Part shown: piece after piece, positions 14,237 to 21,871 of the stretch
How positions within the stretch are numbered: the stretch's first letter is position 1
Layout: every line of letters starts with the position of its first letter
NCBI GenBank assembly: GCA_937934355.1
Contig: CALGZY010000276.1
Location: forward strand, 1 to 29,312
Reading direction: 5' to 3'
From: an uncultured Collinsella sp.
Lineage (GTDB): Bacteria; Actinomycetota; Coriobacteriia; Coriobacteriales; Coriobacteriaceae
Length of the DNA stretch: 29,312 nt
Program-made: the position numbers and the translations under genes
The notes under the pieces: model-generated
What the model saw: the letters and a program-made list of their open reading frames with translations, nothing else
Told to the model about the DNA's origin: nothing
Database searches by the model: none

Positions 14237-15364
14237 ATGACGACTTCTTATAAAACGATGGTGGTAAAGATCGGTTCGTCCACGGTGGTGGGCGCCGATG
14301 GCAAGGTCAACCGCGCCTTTATCGGCGGACTTGCCGATCAAGCCGCAGCGCTGCGCAAGCTCGGCTGGCGTCTGGTCGTGGTGAGCTCGGGCGCTATTGC
14401 CTGTGGCTATCCCGTGCTGGGCTTCGACCGCAAGCCGGTCGGTGACCTGCCGAGCTTACAGGCTTGCGCCTCGGCCGGTCAGTGCATCATCTCGTCGGCC
14501 TACGACGAGGAGTTCCATGCGCGCGACCTGCTCACCTCGCTCGTGCTGCTCACGCGCCACGACACGGCCCGTCGCACGTCCTACCTGCATGCGCGCGACG
14601 CCCTGCTGCGCCTCGTGGAGCTTGGCGTGGTGCCGATCGTCAACGAGAACGATACCGTTACCGTCGATGAGATCAAGTTTGGTGACAACGACACACTGGC
14701 GGCGCTTGTGAGCTGCCTGGTTTCTGCCGATCTGTGCGTGACGCTCTCGGACATCGATGGTCTCTATACTGCCAATCCGCACGAGGACCCGACGGCCGAG
14801 TTTGTTCCTGTCGTGCATAAGATCGATGCCAAGATTATTGCCTCGGCGGGCGATTCTTCCACATCGGTGGGCACGGGCGGCATGATTACCAAGATTCGCG
14901 CGAGCCGTATCCTGATGACGGCGGGCATTCAGAGCGTGATTTGCTCGGGCGAGGAACCCGATGCGCTCGTGCGCCTCGCCCGCGGCGAGAGCGTGGGCAC
15001 GCTGTTCGATCCGCCGGCGGAGCGTCTGGACATCGCACCCCGCAAGCTGTGGATCGCACTGGGCGACAAGGCGCACGGCTCGGTGACGGTCGATGATGGT
15101 GCCGCGAAGGCGCTGGTTAGCCGTGGCTCTTCCTTGCTTGCGGTGGGTATTCGCGAGGTCGATGGCCAGTTTGCCGAGGGCGATGTGCTCGATGTGTGCG
15201 ATCCGAGCGGTATGGTCGTCGCTCGCGGTATCGCTGAGGCCGATTCGGACGTGCTGGAGCTTGCTGCCGGTCGCCGCCAGGACCAGATCGCCAGCAACCG
15301 CCTGCTGGCAGACCTGGCCGAGAAGCCGGCGATACACAGGGATAACCTAATCGTCTTCGCCTAA
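14237..15364 (+). CDS. proB: Glutamate 5-kinase with PUA domain
   Basis: The enzyme phosphorylates glutamate to glutamyl 5-phosphate, the first and feedback-controlled step of proline synthesis. ATG 14237 gives 375 residues; no clear ribosome site precedes it. The amino-acid-kinase fold occupies about residues 1-260, with VVKIGSSTV, VVSSGAIACG, PIVNENDTVTVDEIKFGDND and SVGTGGMITKIRA visible. A C-terminal PUA domain spans about 275-360. The partner proA lies 3.4 kb downstream, separated by a repeat cluster, an IS110-family element and an oppositely oriented prolyl aminopeptidase. In many bacteria proB and proA are adjacent, so the pair looks split. A large structured hairpin follows the stop and probably ends transcription. 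Confidence 0.95.
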   Translation: MTTSYKTMVVKIGSSTVVGADGKVNRAFIGGLADQAAALRKLGWRLVVVSSGAIACGYPVLGFDRKPVGDLPSLQACASAGQCIISSAYDEEFHARDLLTSLVLLTRHDTARRTSYLHARDALLRLVELGVVPIVNENDTVTVDEIKFGDNDTLAALVSCLVSADLCVTLSDIDGLYTANPHEDPTAEFVPVVHKIDAKIIASAGDSSTSVGTGGMITKIRASRILMTAGIQSVICSGEEPDALVRLARGESVGTLFDPPAERLDIAPRKLWIALGDKAHGSVTVDDGAAKALVSRGSSLLAVGIREVDGQFAEGDVLDVCDPSGMVVARGIAEADSDVLELAAGRRQDQIASNRLLADLAEKPAIHRDNLIVFA

Positions 15365-15378
15365 CCAATTGACGCTGC

Positions 15379-15476
15379 AAACGCCCCTAAGCGGCAATCT
15401 GACGTTCAATCGTCGGGCATGACCAAAAGGTCAATGCCCTCCTCTTTCACGTCACCTTGCTCGCTTAGGGGCGTTT
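15379..15476 (+). terminator. Composite structured element after proB (15-bp outer stem, two inner hairpins)
   Basis: Perfect 15-base arms (15379-15393 and 15462-15476, AAACGCCCCTAAGCG type) enclose two further hairpins. These are GACG/CGTC (15401-15404, 15411-15414) and GGGCATGACC-AAAA-GGTC(A)ATGCCC (15415-15439, one bulged A). A T-rich tail (TTTTCGCTTTC) follows. The element starts 15 bases after the proB stop. It may be an elaborate terminator or an independently mobile repeat that folds as a three-way junction. Confidence 0.6.
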
Positions 15477-15524
15477 TCGCTTTCTGTCCTCTACCTGCGA
15501 TGGCCGTAACGCCGGCATATCGTA

Positions 15525-15591
15525 AGTTGCGGTGAAATAGGGATGGTTTGGCGGCTTTAAAGCCTTTAACAGTCCTTATTTCACCGCAACT
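15525..15591. repeat. Palindromic repeat with perfect 15-bp arms (GTTGCGGTGAAATA type)
   Basis: AGTTGCGGTGAAATA (15525-15539) and its exact complement (15577-15591) form a hairpin. The stem continues by several G-C and wobble pairs, and the palindrome GGCTTTAAAGCC (15553-15564) lies in the loop. It has no ORF. It is part of the repeat cluster between proB and the IS110-family element, which together fill 15365-15640. Confidence 0.65.
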
Positions 15592-15616
15592 CGTTGAGGC
15601 GGCGGGGTCCCACTGC

Positions 15617-15640
15617 CGGCACTTGGGGACGTTCCTTTTA
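15617..15640. repeat. Left half of a palindromic repeat interrupted by the IS element
   Basis: CGGCACTTGGGGACGTTCCTT matches the left half of the intact repeat at 2664-2684 with one change, then ends at the element's inverted repeat. Its missing right half is found at 17200-17220. Confidence 0.7.
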
Positions 15641-15655
15641 ATATGAGCAGGACAT

Positions 15656-15959
15656 TGTCAAGAGGCAAAATCGGGCCTGGCCCCAACGATATGGGGTCAG
15701 GCCCTCTCCCTATATCAGCCCGTCCGCGGCGACCTCGGCGTGTCTTACCGACGCTCGTCTTTGCAGTTTAATATCCGCCCGCGGCGATCTCTCGCTGGGC
15801 AATCCGTTGCTACGGCTGAGGCTTCTACGTCGAACCGACAGTCTGTGCACGCGTGTGGCGCCCTGGGCGCTCGCAGAAAAGGGACCTGAGGTTCGCCTCA
15901 ACGGCTTCGGATCGAACCGCTTCCGGGGTGACTGGCTTATGTGCGGGGGACCGGCCCCC
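15656..15959 (-). ncRNA. Putative bridge (guide) RNA of the IS110/IS1111 element
   Basis: This non-coding region follows the transposase stop. In transposase sense it contains three 8-base matches to the element's own junctions. GCACAGAC (15848-15841) is identical to the flank beside the 5' end (minus strand of 17196-17203). ATATTAAA (15774-15767) is identical to the 3' junction (minus strand of 15637-15644). CATATCGT (15693-15686) is the complement of the 5' junction (17190-17197). The first lies in a possible stem-internal-loop-hairpin: CGAACC (15895-15890) with GGTTCG (15836-15831), capped by GCGCC-CAG-GGCGC. CCUUUU (15882-15877) lies on the opposite side of the loop and matches the other flank (15634-15639). 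The last match sits in the loop of a strong hairpin (15704-15673). RNA ends and fold are inferred, and a competing CGAACC site exists at 15913-15918. Confidence 0.5.
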
Positions 15960-17072
15960 CTACGCCTCCTCGGCCATGAGGCCGACCGCCCATACCCAGC
16001 AGGCGAGCTCGCGCGCCGTGGCCACGTTCGCCTTGTTGCCGTGGACCCCGCGCGCGAGCAGCGCCTCCCGCCTCTCGACCAGCCTCCGCACGCCCTTGGC
16101 GGCATGCCTCCGGGCGCCCCGGTCCGGGGCCTGGCCCTTGGCGGGCTCCTTCGGCCGCCCCGAGCACGTCAGGTAGTGCCACGCGGCCTCGACCAGCGTC
16201 TTCCTCAGGTGCTTGTTGCCGGCCTTGGTGATCGCGCCCCTGCGGTCGCTCTCCCCGCTGGAGTGCTCGGAGGGCGTCAGGCCGACCCACGCCGCGAACG
16301 AGCGGGCATTCCCGAACCTCGAGAACTCGCCGGCCTCGAACACGAGGTCGGCGGCGGACGCGGTGTCTACGCCCTTGAGGCAGCGGAGGGAGTCGACCCT
16401 CTTCCTCCACCTGGGCTTGCGGGCCTCGGCCTCGACGAGCCCCTCGAGCCTCGCCTTCTCCTCCGCCGCCCGCCTGACCGCGTCGACGTAGTAGGCGAGC
16501 ACGTCGTTGTCGGCCCTCTCCGCGAACCCTATCGACTCGATCCAGGACCAGTGCGCCCGGGTCCAGTTGCCCTTCCTGCGGCCGGTGGGCGTCCTCTCGT
16601 CGAAGGCGAGCCCGTGCCTGAGCAGGAACTTGGAGAGCCGCTGCTTCGAGCGCGAGAGGTCGTCCCTCGCGTCCTCGAGCGCCCTGGTCAGGTCGCGGGC
16701 GGCCTCGCACTCGTCGTCGGGGACCCACACCTCGACCACGTTGCCGACCGACAGCATGCGGGCGAGGAACTCGGCGTCGTTGCGGTCGTTCTTCCTGCGC
16801 CTGTCCGCGCTGGGCTTGATCATCTTCGAGACGGCGCCGACCACGCAGTCGACCCCCAGGCCGGAGAGCCTCTTCTGCAGGTCGAAGCCCGTGACCCCGG
16901 ACTCGTACACGCACCTGGCCCTGGGGTCCACGGAGCGGACCCACTCCGCGACGGCGCCGGCGTCGTAGCCGAAGGTCGCGGCACGCACCTCCCCGGTCAT
17001 GACGTCGAGGGAGACGGCCTTTATCGAGCGGGCGTGGACGTCGAGGCCGATGAAGGTGGTAGTATCGAGCAT
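15960..17072 (-). CDS. IS110-family DEDD transposase (bridge-RNA-type recombinase)
   Basis: I use ATG 17072, behind GGAAGGGG (17085-17078), rather than ATG 17087; this gives 370 residues. The N-terminal RuvC-like domain shows FIGLDVHA (Asp11), CVYESG (Glu57) and KNDRNDAEFL (Asp96, Asp99), the DEDD metal site. A long charged helical linker covers about 125-220. The C-terminal IS116/IS110/IS902 domain shows CLKGVDTASAADL, a Ser-containing AWVGLTPSEHSSGES segment (about 261-275, where the catalytic serine is expected) and KAGNKHLRKTLVEAAW. All motifs and the full length are intact, so the enzyme is probably active. Codons are rich in AGG and CTC, unlike proB and proA beside it, which fits acquisition by transfer. 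Confidence 0.95.
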   Translation of the reverse strand: MLDTTTFIGLDVHARSIKAVSLDVMTGEVRAATFGYDAGAVAEWVRSVDPRARCVYESGVTGFDLQKRLSGLGVDCVVGAVSKMIKPSADRRRKNDRNDAEFLARMLSVGNVVEVWVPDDECEAARDLTRALEDARDDLSRSKQRLSKFLLRHGLAFDERTPTGRRKGNWTRAHWSWIESIGFAERADNDVLAYYVDAVRRAAEEKARLEGLVEAEARKPRWRKRVDSLRCLKGVDTASAADLVFEAGEFSRFGNARSFAAWVGLTPSEHSSGESDRRGAITKAGNKHLRKTLVEAAWHYLTCSGRPKEPAKGQAPDRGARRHAAKGVRRLVERREALLARGVHGNKANVATARELACWVWAVGLMAEEA

Positions 17073-17226
17073 GGGAGCCCCTTCCATGAATGCGGCGTGG
17101 CCGCCACGGTTGGATTAGACACTCACCATTGTCGGCCTAATCCGCGGTCTTTCATGCAGCAGGGGCTCTCAATGTTTTTATGTCCTGCTCATATCGTCTG
17201 TGCCGGCACTTTGGGACACTCCTTAG
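17073..17226. repeat. 5' end of the IS element and right half of the interrupted palindromic repeat
   Basis: Upstream of the transposase lies an interrupted inverted repeat, GGATTAG (17112-17118) with CTAATCC (17137-17143), then the element's inverted repeat (17180-17194). After the element, GTGCCGGCACTTTGGGA (17200-17216) matches the right half of the intact repeat (2687-2703), followed by a diverged CACTCC. The repeat runs up to the stop codon of the prolyl aminopeptidase gene. Confidence 0.65.
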
Positions 17227-18645
17227 CTAGAAGATCCGGCGCAGGTCTCCGCGGTTGAGCGCTTCGTCGAAGAGGTGCTTGAACACCGCGCTGCCGTGCA
17301 GGCCGTCGTGCTCGAACTCGTTGGTCACCCAGGCATGCGAGTTGCCCACGCGGCTGAGCGTATCGAGCTGCATGCCCGAATCGACGTACATATCGTCGAA
17401 ATACACCGCGGCCTGGAGTGGCACCTCGTTGCAGGCTAGGCGCTGCGGGTCGTAGATCTTGTCCCAGCTGGTGTCTTCCATCAGCAGGTCCATGGCGGGC
17501 TTAAACGGCATAAGCTCGGGCATCTGCTCAAACATCCACGGGAACATGGCCTCGCCGGTAAACATGAGCGGGCGCGCGAGTGTGTCGAACTCGGCACGAT
17601 GGGCCTTCTCCTCTGCTGCGGCCCAGCGAATGGGCATGGTGTCGCCGTCGGCGTAGATAAACTCCTGCAGCGTCCAGTACAGCGGGTTTGTACGCGTGTT
17701 GGTGCGCTCGAAGGCGCGCATCAAAAAGCTGTCGGATACCGAGGAGCCGCAGCTAAGCGTACCGTCGCCAGTAACAAACGCGTGATCGATAATCCAATGC
17801 ATGCGCTCAAAGCTCGGCTTCATGCCAAAGTCGCTGCCCATGAGCTGTAGGCGCTCGACCGTCATCGGCGAGCCGTCGGGCAGCACGGGCTTCTGGGCCT
17901 CGAGCGCATCGGCCAGGGCTGCCACGCGGTCGACGTCAGCGGGGTAGCGGTCATAATACTGCTGCGTCTTGGCGGCCATGCGCGGGAAGGTGTGCGCGTA
18001 GACCTCGCTTGCGCTCGCCGGCACGTGGGGGATGCCGCCGCAGGTAAAGCTTGCCGCTATGCCCTCGGGGAAGAGCGACAGATAGCTCAACGTCAAAAAG
18101 CCGCCGTAGCTCTGCCCGAGTGTGACCCAGGGCTTGCCGCCAAAGCCCACCAGGCGCAGGTACTCAAAATCGCGCACGATGGAGCTGGCGAGGTGGCGCT
18201 TGAGGAAGTCAGCCTGCGAGCGTGCGGCATCGGAGCCGGCCGCCGTCGCGCGCTCGCCCAGTGCGGCAATCGTACGCCCGTCTACACAGCTGCTGCGCCC
18301 GGTTCCGCGCTGGTCGGGCAGGACGACGCGGAAGTGCTTGACGGCCTCCTCGATCCAGCCGTCGCTTATGGGCGACAGCGGACGCGGGCTCTCGCCGCCG
18401 GGGCCGCCCTGCAAAAACAGGAGCAGCGGCAGATCGTCGTTGATGCGGTCGGGCGCGCAAACCACGCGGTAGAAGAGCTTGATGCTCTCGGGCGCGCCGG
18501 CGATTGGTGCCGGCATAGCGCCGCGGCGCATGGTGCTGCCGACGGCCAGGAGCATCGGCTCCAGGCCGCGCCAGTCAAGGGGGACGTCGATGCTGTGGTC
18601 CTCGACGTAAAGGCCGGGGACGTGGTACGAAGTGATGAGGGCCAT
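17227..18645 (-). CDS. Alpha/beta-hydrolase, prolyl aminopeptidase family (peptidase S33)
   Basis: The frame is open to 18726, but ATG 18645 has GGAAG six bases upstream and gives 472 residues. Hydrolase motifs appear in order: FLQGGPGGESPRPL (oxyanion-hole HGGPG type), VVLPDQRGTGRSS and VTLGQSYGGFLTLSYL with the nucleophile serine in GQSYGG. A C-terminal SHAWVTNEFEHDGLHG region could supply the catalytic histidine. DQRGTGRS is the hallmark of proline iminopeptidases, which remove N-terminal proline from peptides. There is no signal peptide, so it acts in the cytoplasm. It lies between proB and proA and divergent to proA (112-base gap), so release of proline from peptides and its synthesis are encoded side by side. 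Exact substrate is not proven. Confidence 0.85.
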   Translation of the reverse strand: MALITSYHVPGLYVEDHSIDVPLDWRGLEPMLLAVGSTMRRGAMPAPIAGAPESIKLFYRVVCAPDRINDDLPLLLFLQGGPGGESPRPLSPISDGWIEEAVKHFRVVLPDQRGTGRSSCVDGRTIAALGERATAAGSDAARSQADFLKRHLASSIVRDFEYLRLVGFGGKPWVTLGQSYGGFLTLSYLSLFPEGIAASFTCGGIPHVPASASEVYAHTFPRMAAKTQQYYDRYPADVDRVAALADALEAQKPVLPDGSPMTVERLQLMGSDFGMKPSFERMHWIIDHAFVTGDGTLSCGSSVSDSFLMRAFERTNTRTNPLYWTLQEFIYADGDTMPIRWAAAEEKAHRAEFDTLARPLMFTGEAMFPWMFEQMPELMPFKPAMDLLMEDTSWDKIYDPQRLACNEVPLQAAVYFDDMYVDSGMQLDTLSRVGNSHAWVTNEFEHDGLHGSAVFKHLFDEALNRGDLRRIF

Positions 18646-18757
18646 GTGAGTCTTCCGTTCGTTGCGGTGTTTCGGGTTGACCAATTCTACCGCCGCGGGC
18701 GAGGCCATGTGCAAATCGGCTACCATGGTTGCAAACTTCTAGGAGAAAGGGCCGCCC

Positions 18758-20044
18758 ATGTCGGTCGATATAGCCACGTATGTCCACGATCTTGCCGTTG
18801 CCGCCAAGGCAGCGTCGGCCTCGCTTGCCACGGCGAGCGATGAGCAGCGCCAGGAGGCCGTGCGCGCCATGGCCGCAGCACTGCGCAACGGTGTCGACTC
18901 CATCGTCGCCGCCAACGAGCTCGATATGTCCGCCGCGCGCGATGCGGGCACTTCGGCCGGTCTGCTCGACCGTCTGCTGCTGACGCCTGAGCGCGTCGAG
19001 GGCATGGCCGCCGGTTTGGAGAAGCTCGCCGAGCTGCCCGATCCCGTCGGCCGCGTGCTCGACCACCGCGTGCTTGCGAGCGGTGTGGACCTGACCCGCG
19101 TGAGCGTGCCGTTGGGCCTGGTCGCCATGGTCTACGAGGCGCGCCCCAACGTGACGGCCGACGCCGCAGGCATCTGCATCCGTACCGGCAACGCCTGCAT
19201 TCTACGCGGCGGCTCGCTGGCCTATCACTCGTGTGCCATGATCGCCGAGCTGCTGGCCGATGCGCTCGAGGCCAAGGGCTTCCCGCGCGAGGCCGTGTCG
19301 ATGATCGAGTCCACCGACCGCGAGGCCACCGGCGAGCTCATGAAGCTCCGCGGTATTGTCGACGTACTCATTCCGCGCGGAGGTGCAGGCCTGATCCAGC
19401 GCTGCGTGCGCGAGTCGCTTGTGCCGGTGATCGAGACGGGCACGGGCAACTGCCACATCTACGTGCATGAATCCGCCGACTTTGATAAGGCGCTCAACAT
19501 TATCGTTAATGCCAAGACCCAGCGCGTAGGCGTGTGCAATGCCGCCGAGTCGCTGCTGGTCGACCGTGCTGTGGCCGATGCGTTTTTGCCCGCGGTCGTG
19601 ACCGTGCTGCATGACCACGGCGTGCTGATTCACGGCGACGAGGCAACCTGCGCCGCATGCGCCGATGCCGGGCTTGTGGAGGGCGATGACTACGTCGCCG
19701 CGACTGAGGAGGACTGGGGTCGCGAGTACCTGGCGCTCGAGATGAGCGTGAAGGTCGTGGCAAACGAGGACGAGGCCATCGCACACATCAACCGCTACGG
19801 CACGATGCACTCCGAGGCCATCGTTGCCGAGGATACGGATGCTTGCGAGCGCTTCCTCGATGCTGTCGATGCCTCGGCCGTGTACGCCAACGCCAGCACG
19901 CGCTTCACCGACGGCGGTATGTTCGGCCTGGGCGCCGAGATTGGCATCTCAACGCAGAAGCTCCACGCAAGGGGCCCCATGGGTGCGCTTGCCCTCACCA
20001 CGACCAAGTGCCTCCTTCGCGGAGAGGGCCAGGTGCGCGCCTGA
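18758..20044 (+). CDS. proA: Glutamate-5-semialdehyde dehydrogenase (gamma-glutamyl phosphate reductase)
   Basis: The enzyme reduces glutamyl 5-phosphate with NADPH to glutamate semialdehyde, the second step of proline synthesis. ATG 18758 with AGGAGAAAGG upstream gives 428 residues. Signatures are VPLGLVAMVYEARPNVT, LRGGSLAYHS, VIETGTGNCHIYV and NAKTQRVGVCNAAESLL with the catalytic Cys260. The C-terminal TTTKCLLRGEGQVR is also typical. The stop codon TGA overlaps the ATG of nadD by one base, so the two are translationally coupled. Arginine codons are CGC/CGT, in contrast to the genes after it. The start region is divergent from the prolyl aminopeptidase gene; no convincing promoter hexamers were found. 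Confidence 0.96.
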   Translation: MSVDIATYVHDLAVAAKAASASLATASDEQRQEAVRAMAAALRNGVDSIVAANELDMSAARDAGTSAGLLDRLLLTPERVEGMAAGLEKLAELPDPVGRVLDHRVLASGVDLTRVSVPLGLVAMVYEARPNVTADAAGICIRTGNACILRGGSLAYHSCAMIAELLADALEAKGFPREAVSMIESTDREATGELMKLRGIVDVLIPRGGAGLIQRCVRESLVPVIETGTGNCHIYVHESADFDKALNIIVNAKTQRVGVCNAAESLLVDRAVADAFLPAVVTVLHDHGVLIHGDEATCAACADAGLVEGDDYVAATEEDWGREYLALEMSVKVVANEDEAIAHINRYGTMHSEAIVAEDTDACERFLDAVDASAVYANASTRFTDGGMFGLGAEIGISTQKLHARGPMGALALTTTKCLLRGEGQVRA

Positions 20045-20802
20045 TGTCCACCGAGCACACAGCCTGCGCCCATGTCGCCGGTAGCGACGCGCTGGTCCGA
20101 GACCTTCCCGTTCTCGGGCAGGATCCAAGCCGCACGTATCGCCTTGGCATCATGGGCGGCACGTTCGACCCCATCCACAACGGGCACCTCGTGGCTGCCG
20201 AGCAGGCCTGCAACGACCTTGGCCTTGACGTCGTCGTCTTCGTCCCTGCGGGCAGCCCGGCCTTTAAGCAGGACAGGAGGGTCTCCACACCCGAGGACCG
20301 CCATGCCATGACGCTGCTCGCCACGGCCGACAACCCACGCTTTCTCGTAAGCCGCATAGAGGTCGACCGTCCGGGCGTCACCTATACGGTGGACACGCTT
20401 GAGCTGCTTCGCAGCCATTATCCGAGCAACGTGGAGCTCTACTTCATCACGGGCGCCGATGCCATCATCGACATCATCTCGTGGCGCGATGCCGCGCGCA
20501 TCGCCCAGCTGGCGCACCTCGTGGGTGCCACGCGCCCGGGGTATGACCTGGAGAGCGCGCGGGCCAGCATCGCCGCGTCCGGCATTGACTTCAAGGTGAG
20601 CTACCTCGAGGTCCCGGCGCTCGCCATTTCCTCGAGCGACCTGCGCGCCCGCGTCGCCTCCGGCCAGTCGCTTCGCTACCTCACCTCGGACGCCGTCCTT
20701 GGCTACATAGAGAAGCGTGGCCTGTACGAGGCGCCGAGGCCCGCCTACACAGCCCCCGATGCCCTTGGCCTCATCGATGGCTTCGGGAGGGATGCGCTAT
20801 GA
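20044..20802 (+). CDS. nadD: Nicotinate-mononucleotide adenylyltransferase
   Basis: The enzyme joins ATP and nicotinate mononucleotide to deamido-NAD, downstream of PncB. ATG 20044 overlaps the proA stop; the 252-residue product has about 30 residues before the conserved start of the fold. Nucleotidyltransferase motifs are GTFDPIHNGH (39-48), VVVFVPAGSPAFKQ, FITGADAIIDIISWRDA and ISSSDLRARVASGQS (the ISSTxIR-type motif). It overlaps yqeK by four bases (ATGA). The order nadD-yqeK-rsfS is widely conserved in Gram-positive bacteria. From this gene onward AGG arginine codons (for example two in a row after Gln-Asp) and CTT/CTC leucine codons become frequent, unlike proA and everything upstream except the transposase. 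Confidence 0.95.
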   Translation: MSTEHTACAHVAGSDALVRDLPVLGQDPSRTYRLGIMGGTFDPIHNGHLVAAEQACNDLGLDVVVFVPAGSPAFKQDRRVSTPEDRHAMTLLATADNPRFLVSRIEVDRPGVTYTVDTLELLRSHYPSNVELYFITGADAIIDIISWRDAARIAQLAHLVGATRPGYDLESARASIAASGIDFKVSYLEVPALAISSSDLRARVASGQSLRYLTSDAVLGYIEKRGLYEAPRPAYTAPDALGLIDGFGRDAL

Positions 20803-21488
20803 GCTCGCCTTCCAAGTCCCTCGAGTCCGCCTGGGCCAAGGGTGGCCCATCCTGGCTTGACGTCTCTGTCGAGTATGGGGAGGGCCAACTCGCCTCCATC
20901 GAGGGCTACGAGAATGCCGCGCGCGTGCAGCTTGCGCCGAAGCCCAAGCGGCTCGCGCACTCGCTGTCCGTGGGACTCACGGCAGAGAGGCTTGCGGCAA
21001 TCTATGGCGTTGAGCCCTACCTGGCTCGCGTTGCCGGCATCCTGCATGACTGGGAGAAGGTGCTTCCCGCCCGCGAGTCCATCGCCCGCGCTTCTGGGCT
21101 TGGCATCGAGCTCGGAGTTGAGCTTGCGCTCGTTGAGCCCCTCCTGCACGGCATGATCGCCGCTCGCGAGCTTCCCGAGCGCTTTCCGGAGCTTCCAGAC
21201 GACGTCTGGCAGGCGATTGACCGCCACACGCTCGGCAACGCGCACATGAGCCCACTCGATATGGTCGTGTTCGTCGCCGACGGCATCGAGCCGCTCCGCA
21301 AGCCGGCGGACGCCATCAAGCGTCAGCGCAAGCTCGTGGGCAAGGCGAGCCTCTCCGACCTGTACTGGGAGTGCTTCTCGGACGGCGTCTCCTACGTCAT
21401 CGAGACGAGGCGCTACCTGTATCCGGGCACGCTCTCTATCTACAACGACATCGTGCTCGAGAGGACTCAGGAGAGGGGCGACAAATGA
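20799..21488 (+). CDS. yqeK: YqeK HD-domain bis(5'-nucleosyl)-tetraphosphatase
   Basis: The gene starts at ATG 20799, overlapping the nadD stop; product 229 residues. HD-domain metal ligands are visible as RLAHSLSV (His54), GILHDWEKV (His83, Asp84), LLHGMIAA, IDRHTLG and FVADGIEP. YqeK proteins of this type hydrolyse Ap4A symmetrically to ADP and are encoded beside nadD and rsfS in many Gram-positives. An N-terminal extension of about 45 residues precedes the conserved domain. The start of rsfS overlaps its stop by four bases, so the three genes are translated as a coupled set. Confidence 0.9.
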   Translation: MSSPSKSLESAWAKGGPSWLDVSVEYGEGQLASIEGYENAARVQLAPKPKRLAHSLSVGLTAERLAAIYGVEPYLARVAGILHDWEKVLPARESIARASGLGIELGVELALVEPLLHGMIAARELPERFPELPDDVWQAIDRHTLGNAHMSPLDMVVFVADGIEPLRKPADAIKRQRKLVGKASLSDLYWECFSDGVSYVIETRRYLYPGTLSIYNDIVLERTQERGDK

Positions 21489-21871
21489 CGACGTCAATCG
21501 ACATCGCCCGCGAGGCTGCGATGGCCGCCGATGACAAGAAGGCCTCCGACGTCGTTGTGCTCGACGTCCGTGGCATCTCTGACGTGGTGGACGCCATCGT
21601 CGTGTGCACGGCGGCAAACTCGCGCCTCGCCGGCGCTGTCGTTGACGAGGTCGAGGAGCGGCTCCGCCTCCGGTTTGGCCTGAGCGCGCTCTCGGTCTCG
21701 GGCAAGGGCGACGGCCCTTGGGTGCTCGTCGACTTTGCCAGCGTTTCCGTCCACGTCTTCTCTCCCGAGGGCCGCGACTACTACCGCATCGAGCGCCTGT
21801 GGGGAGATGCGCCCCGCATCGACGTTGCAACTGACCAGGCTCATTCGTCGGAACCGGGCCAGGGCGCCTAG
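21485..21871 (+). CDS. rsfS: Ribosomal silencing factor RsfS
   Basis: The product has 128 residues, and the start ATG 21485 overlaps the yqeK stop. The family pattern is present: a helix with ASDVVVLDVRGISDVVDAIVVCTAANSR, then GPWVLVDFASVSVHVFSPEGRDYYRIERLWGDA. RsfS binds ribosomal protein uL14 and prevents joining of the subunits when nutrients are short. The C-terminal tail after WGDA is short and not conserved. Its TAG stop shares the palindromic CTAG with the stop of dinB on the other strand, so the two convergent genes overlap by four bases and no terminator fits between them. Confidence 0.94.
   Translation: MTTSIDIAREAAMAADDKKASDVVVLDVRGISDVVDAIVVCTAANSRLAGAVVDEVEERLRLRFGLSALSVSGKGDGPWVLVDFASVSVHVFSPEGRDYYRIERLWGDAPRIDVATDQAHSSEPGQGA

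Larger units (their letters stand above)
15641..17194 (-). mobile_element. IS110-family insertion sequence, IS1111-like group
   Basis: The element is bounded by 15-base inverted repeats, ATATGAGCAGGACAT at 15641-15655 and its complement at 17180-17194. It is about 1.55 kb long and encodes one DEDD transposase on the minus strand. Inverted repeats plus a long non-coding region after the transposase gene (about 300 bases, against about 110 before it) are features of the IS1111 group. In the IS110 group proper the long non-coding region is at the 5' end. The inverted repeats of IS1111 elements are subterminal, so the true ends may lie a few bases outside, within TTA on the left and CGTCT on the right. 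No target duplication is visible, as expected of this family. The flanks are two halves of one palindromic repeat. Confidence 0.85.

Noticed and set aside
15807..17258. 483-codon plus-strand frame over the IS element
   Set aside because: It is antisense to the intact DEDD transposase and its own non-coding end, and has no recognisable domain.
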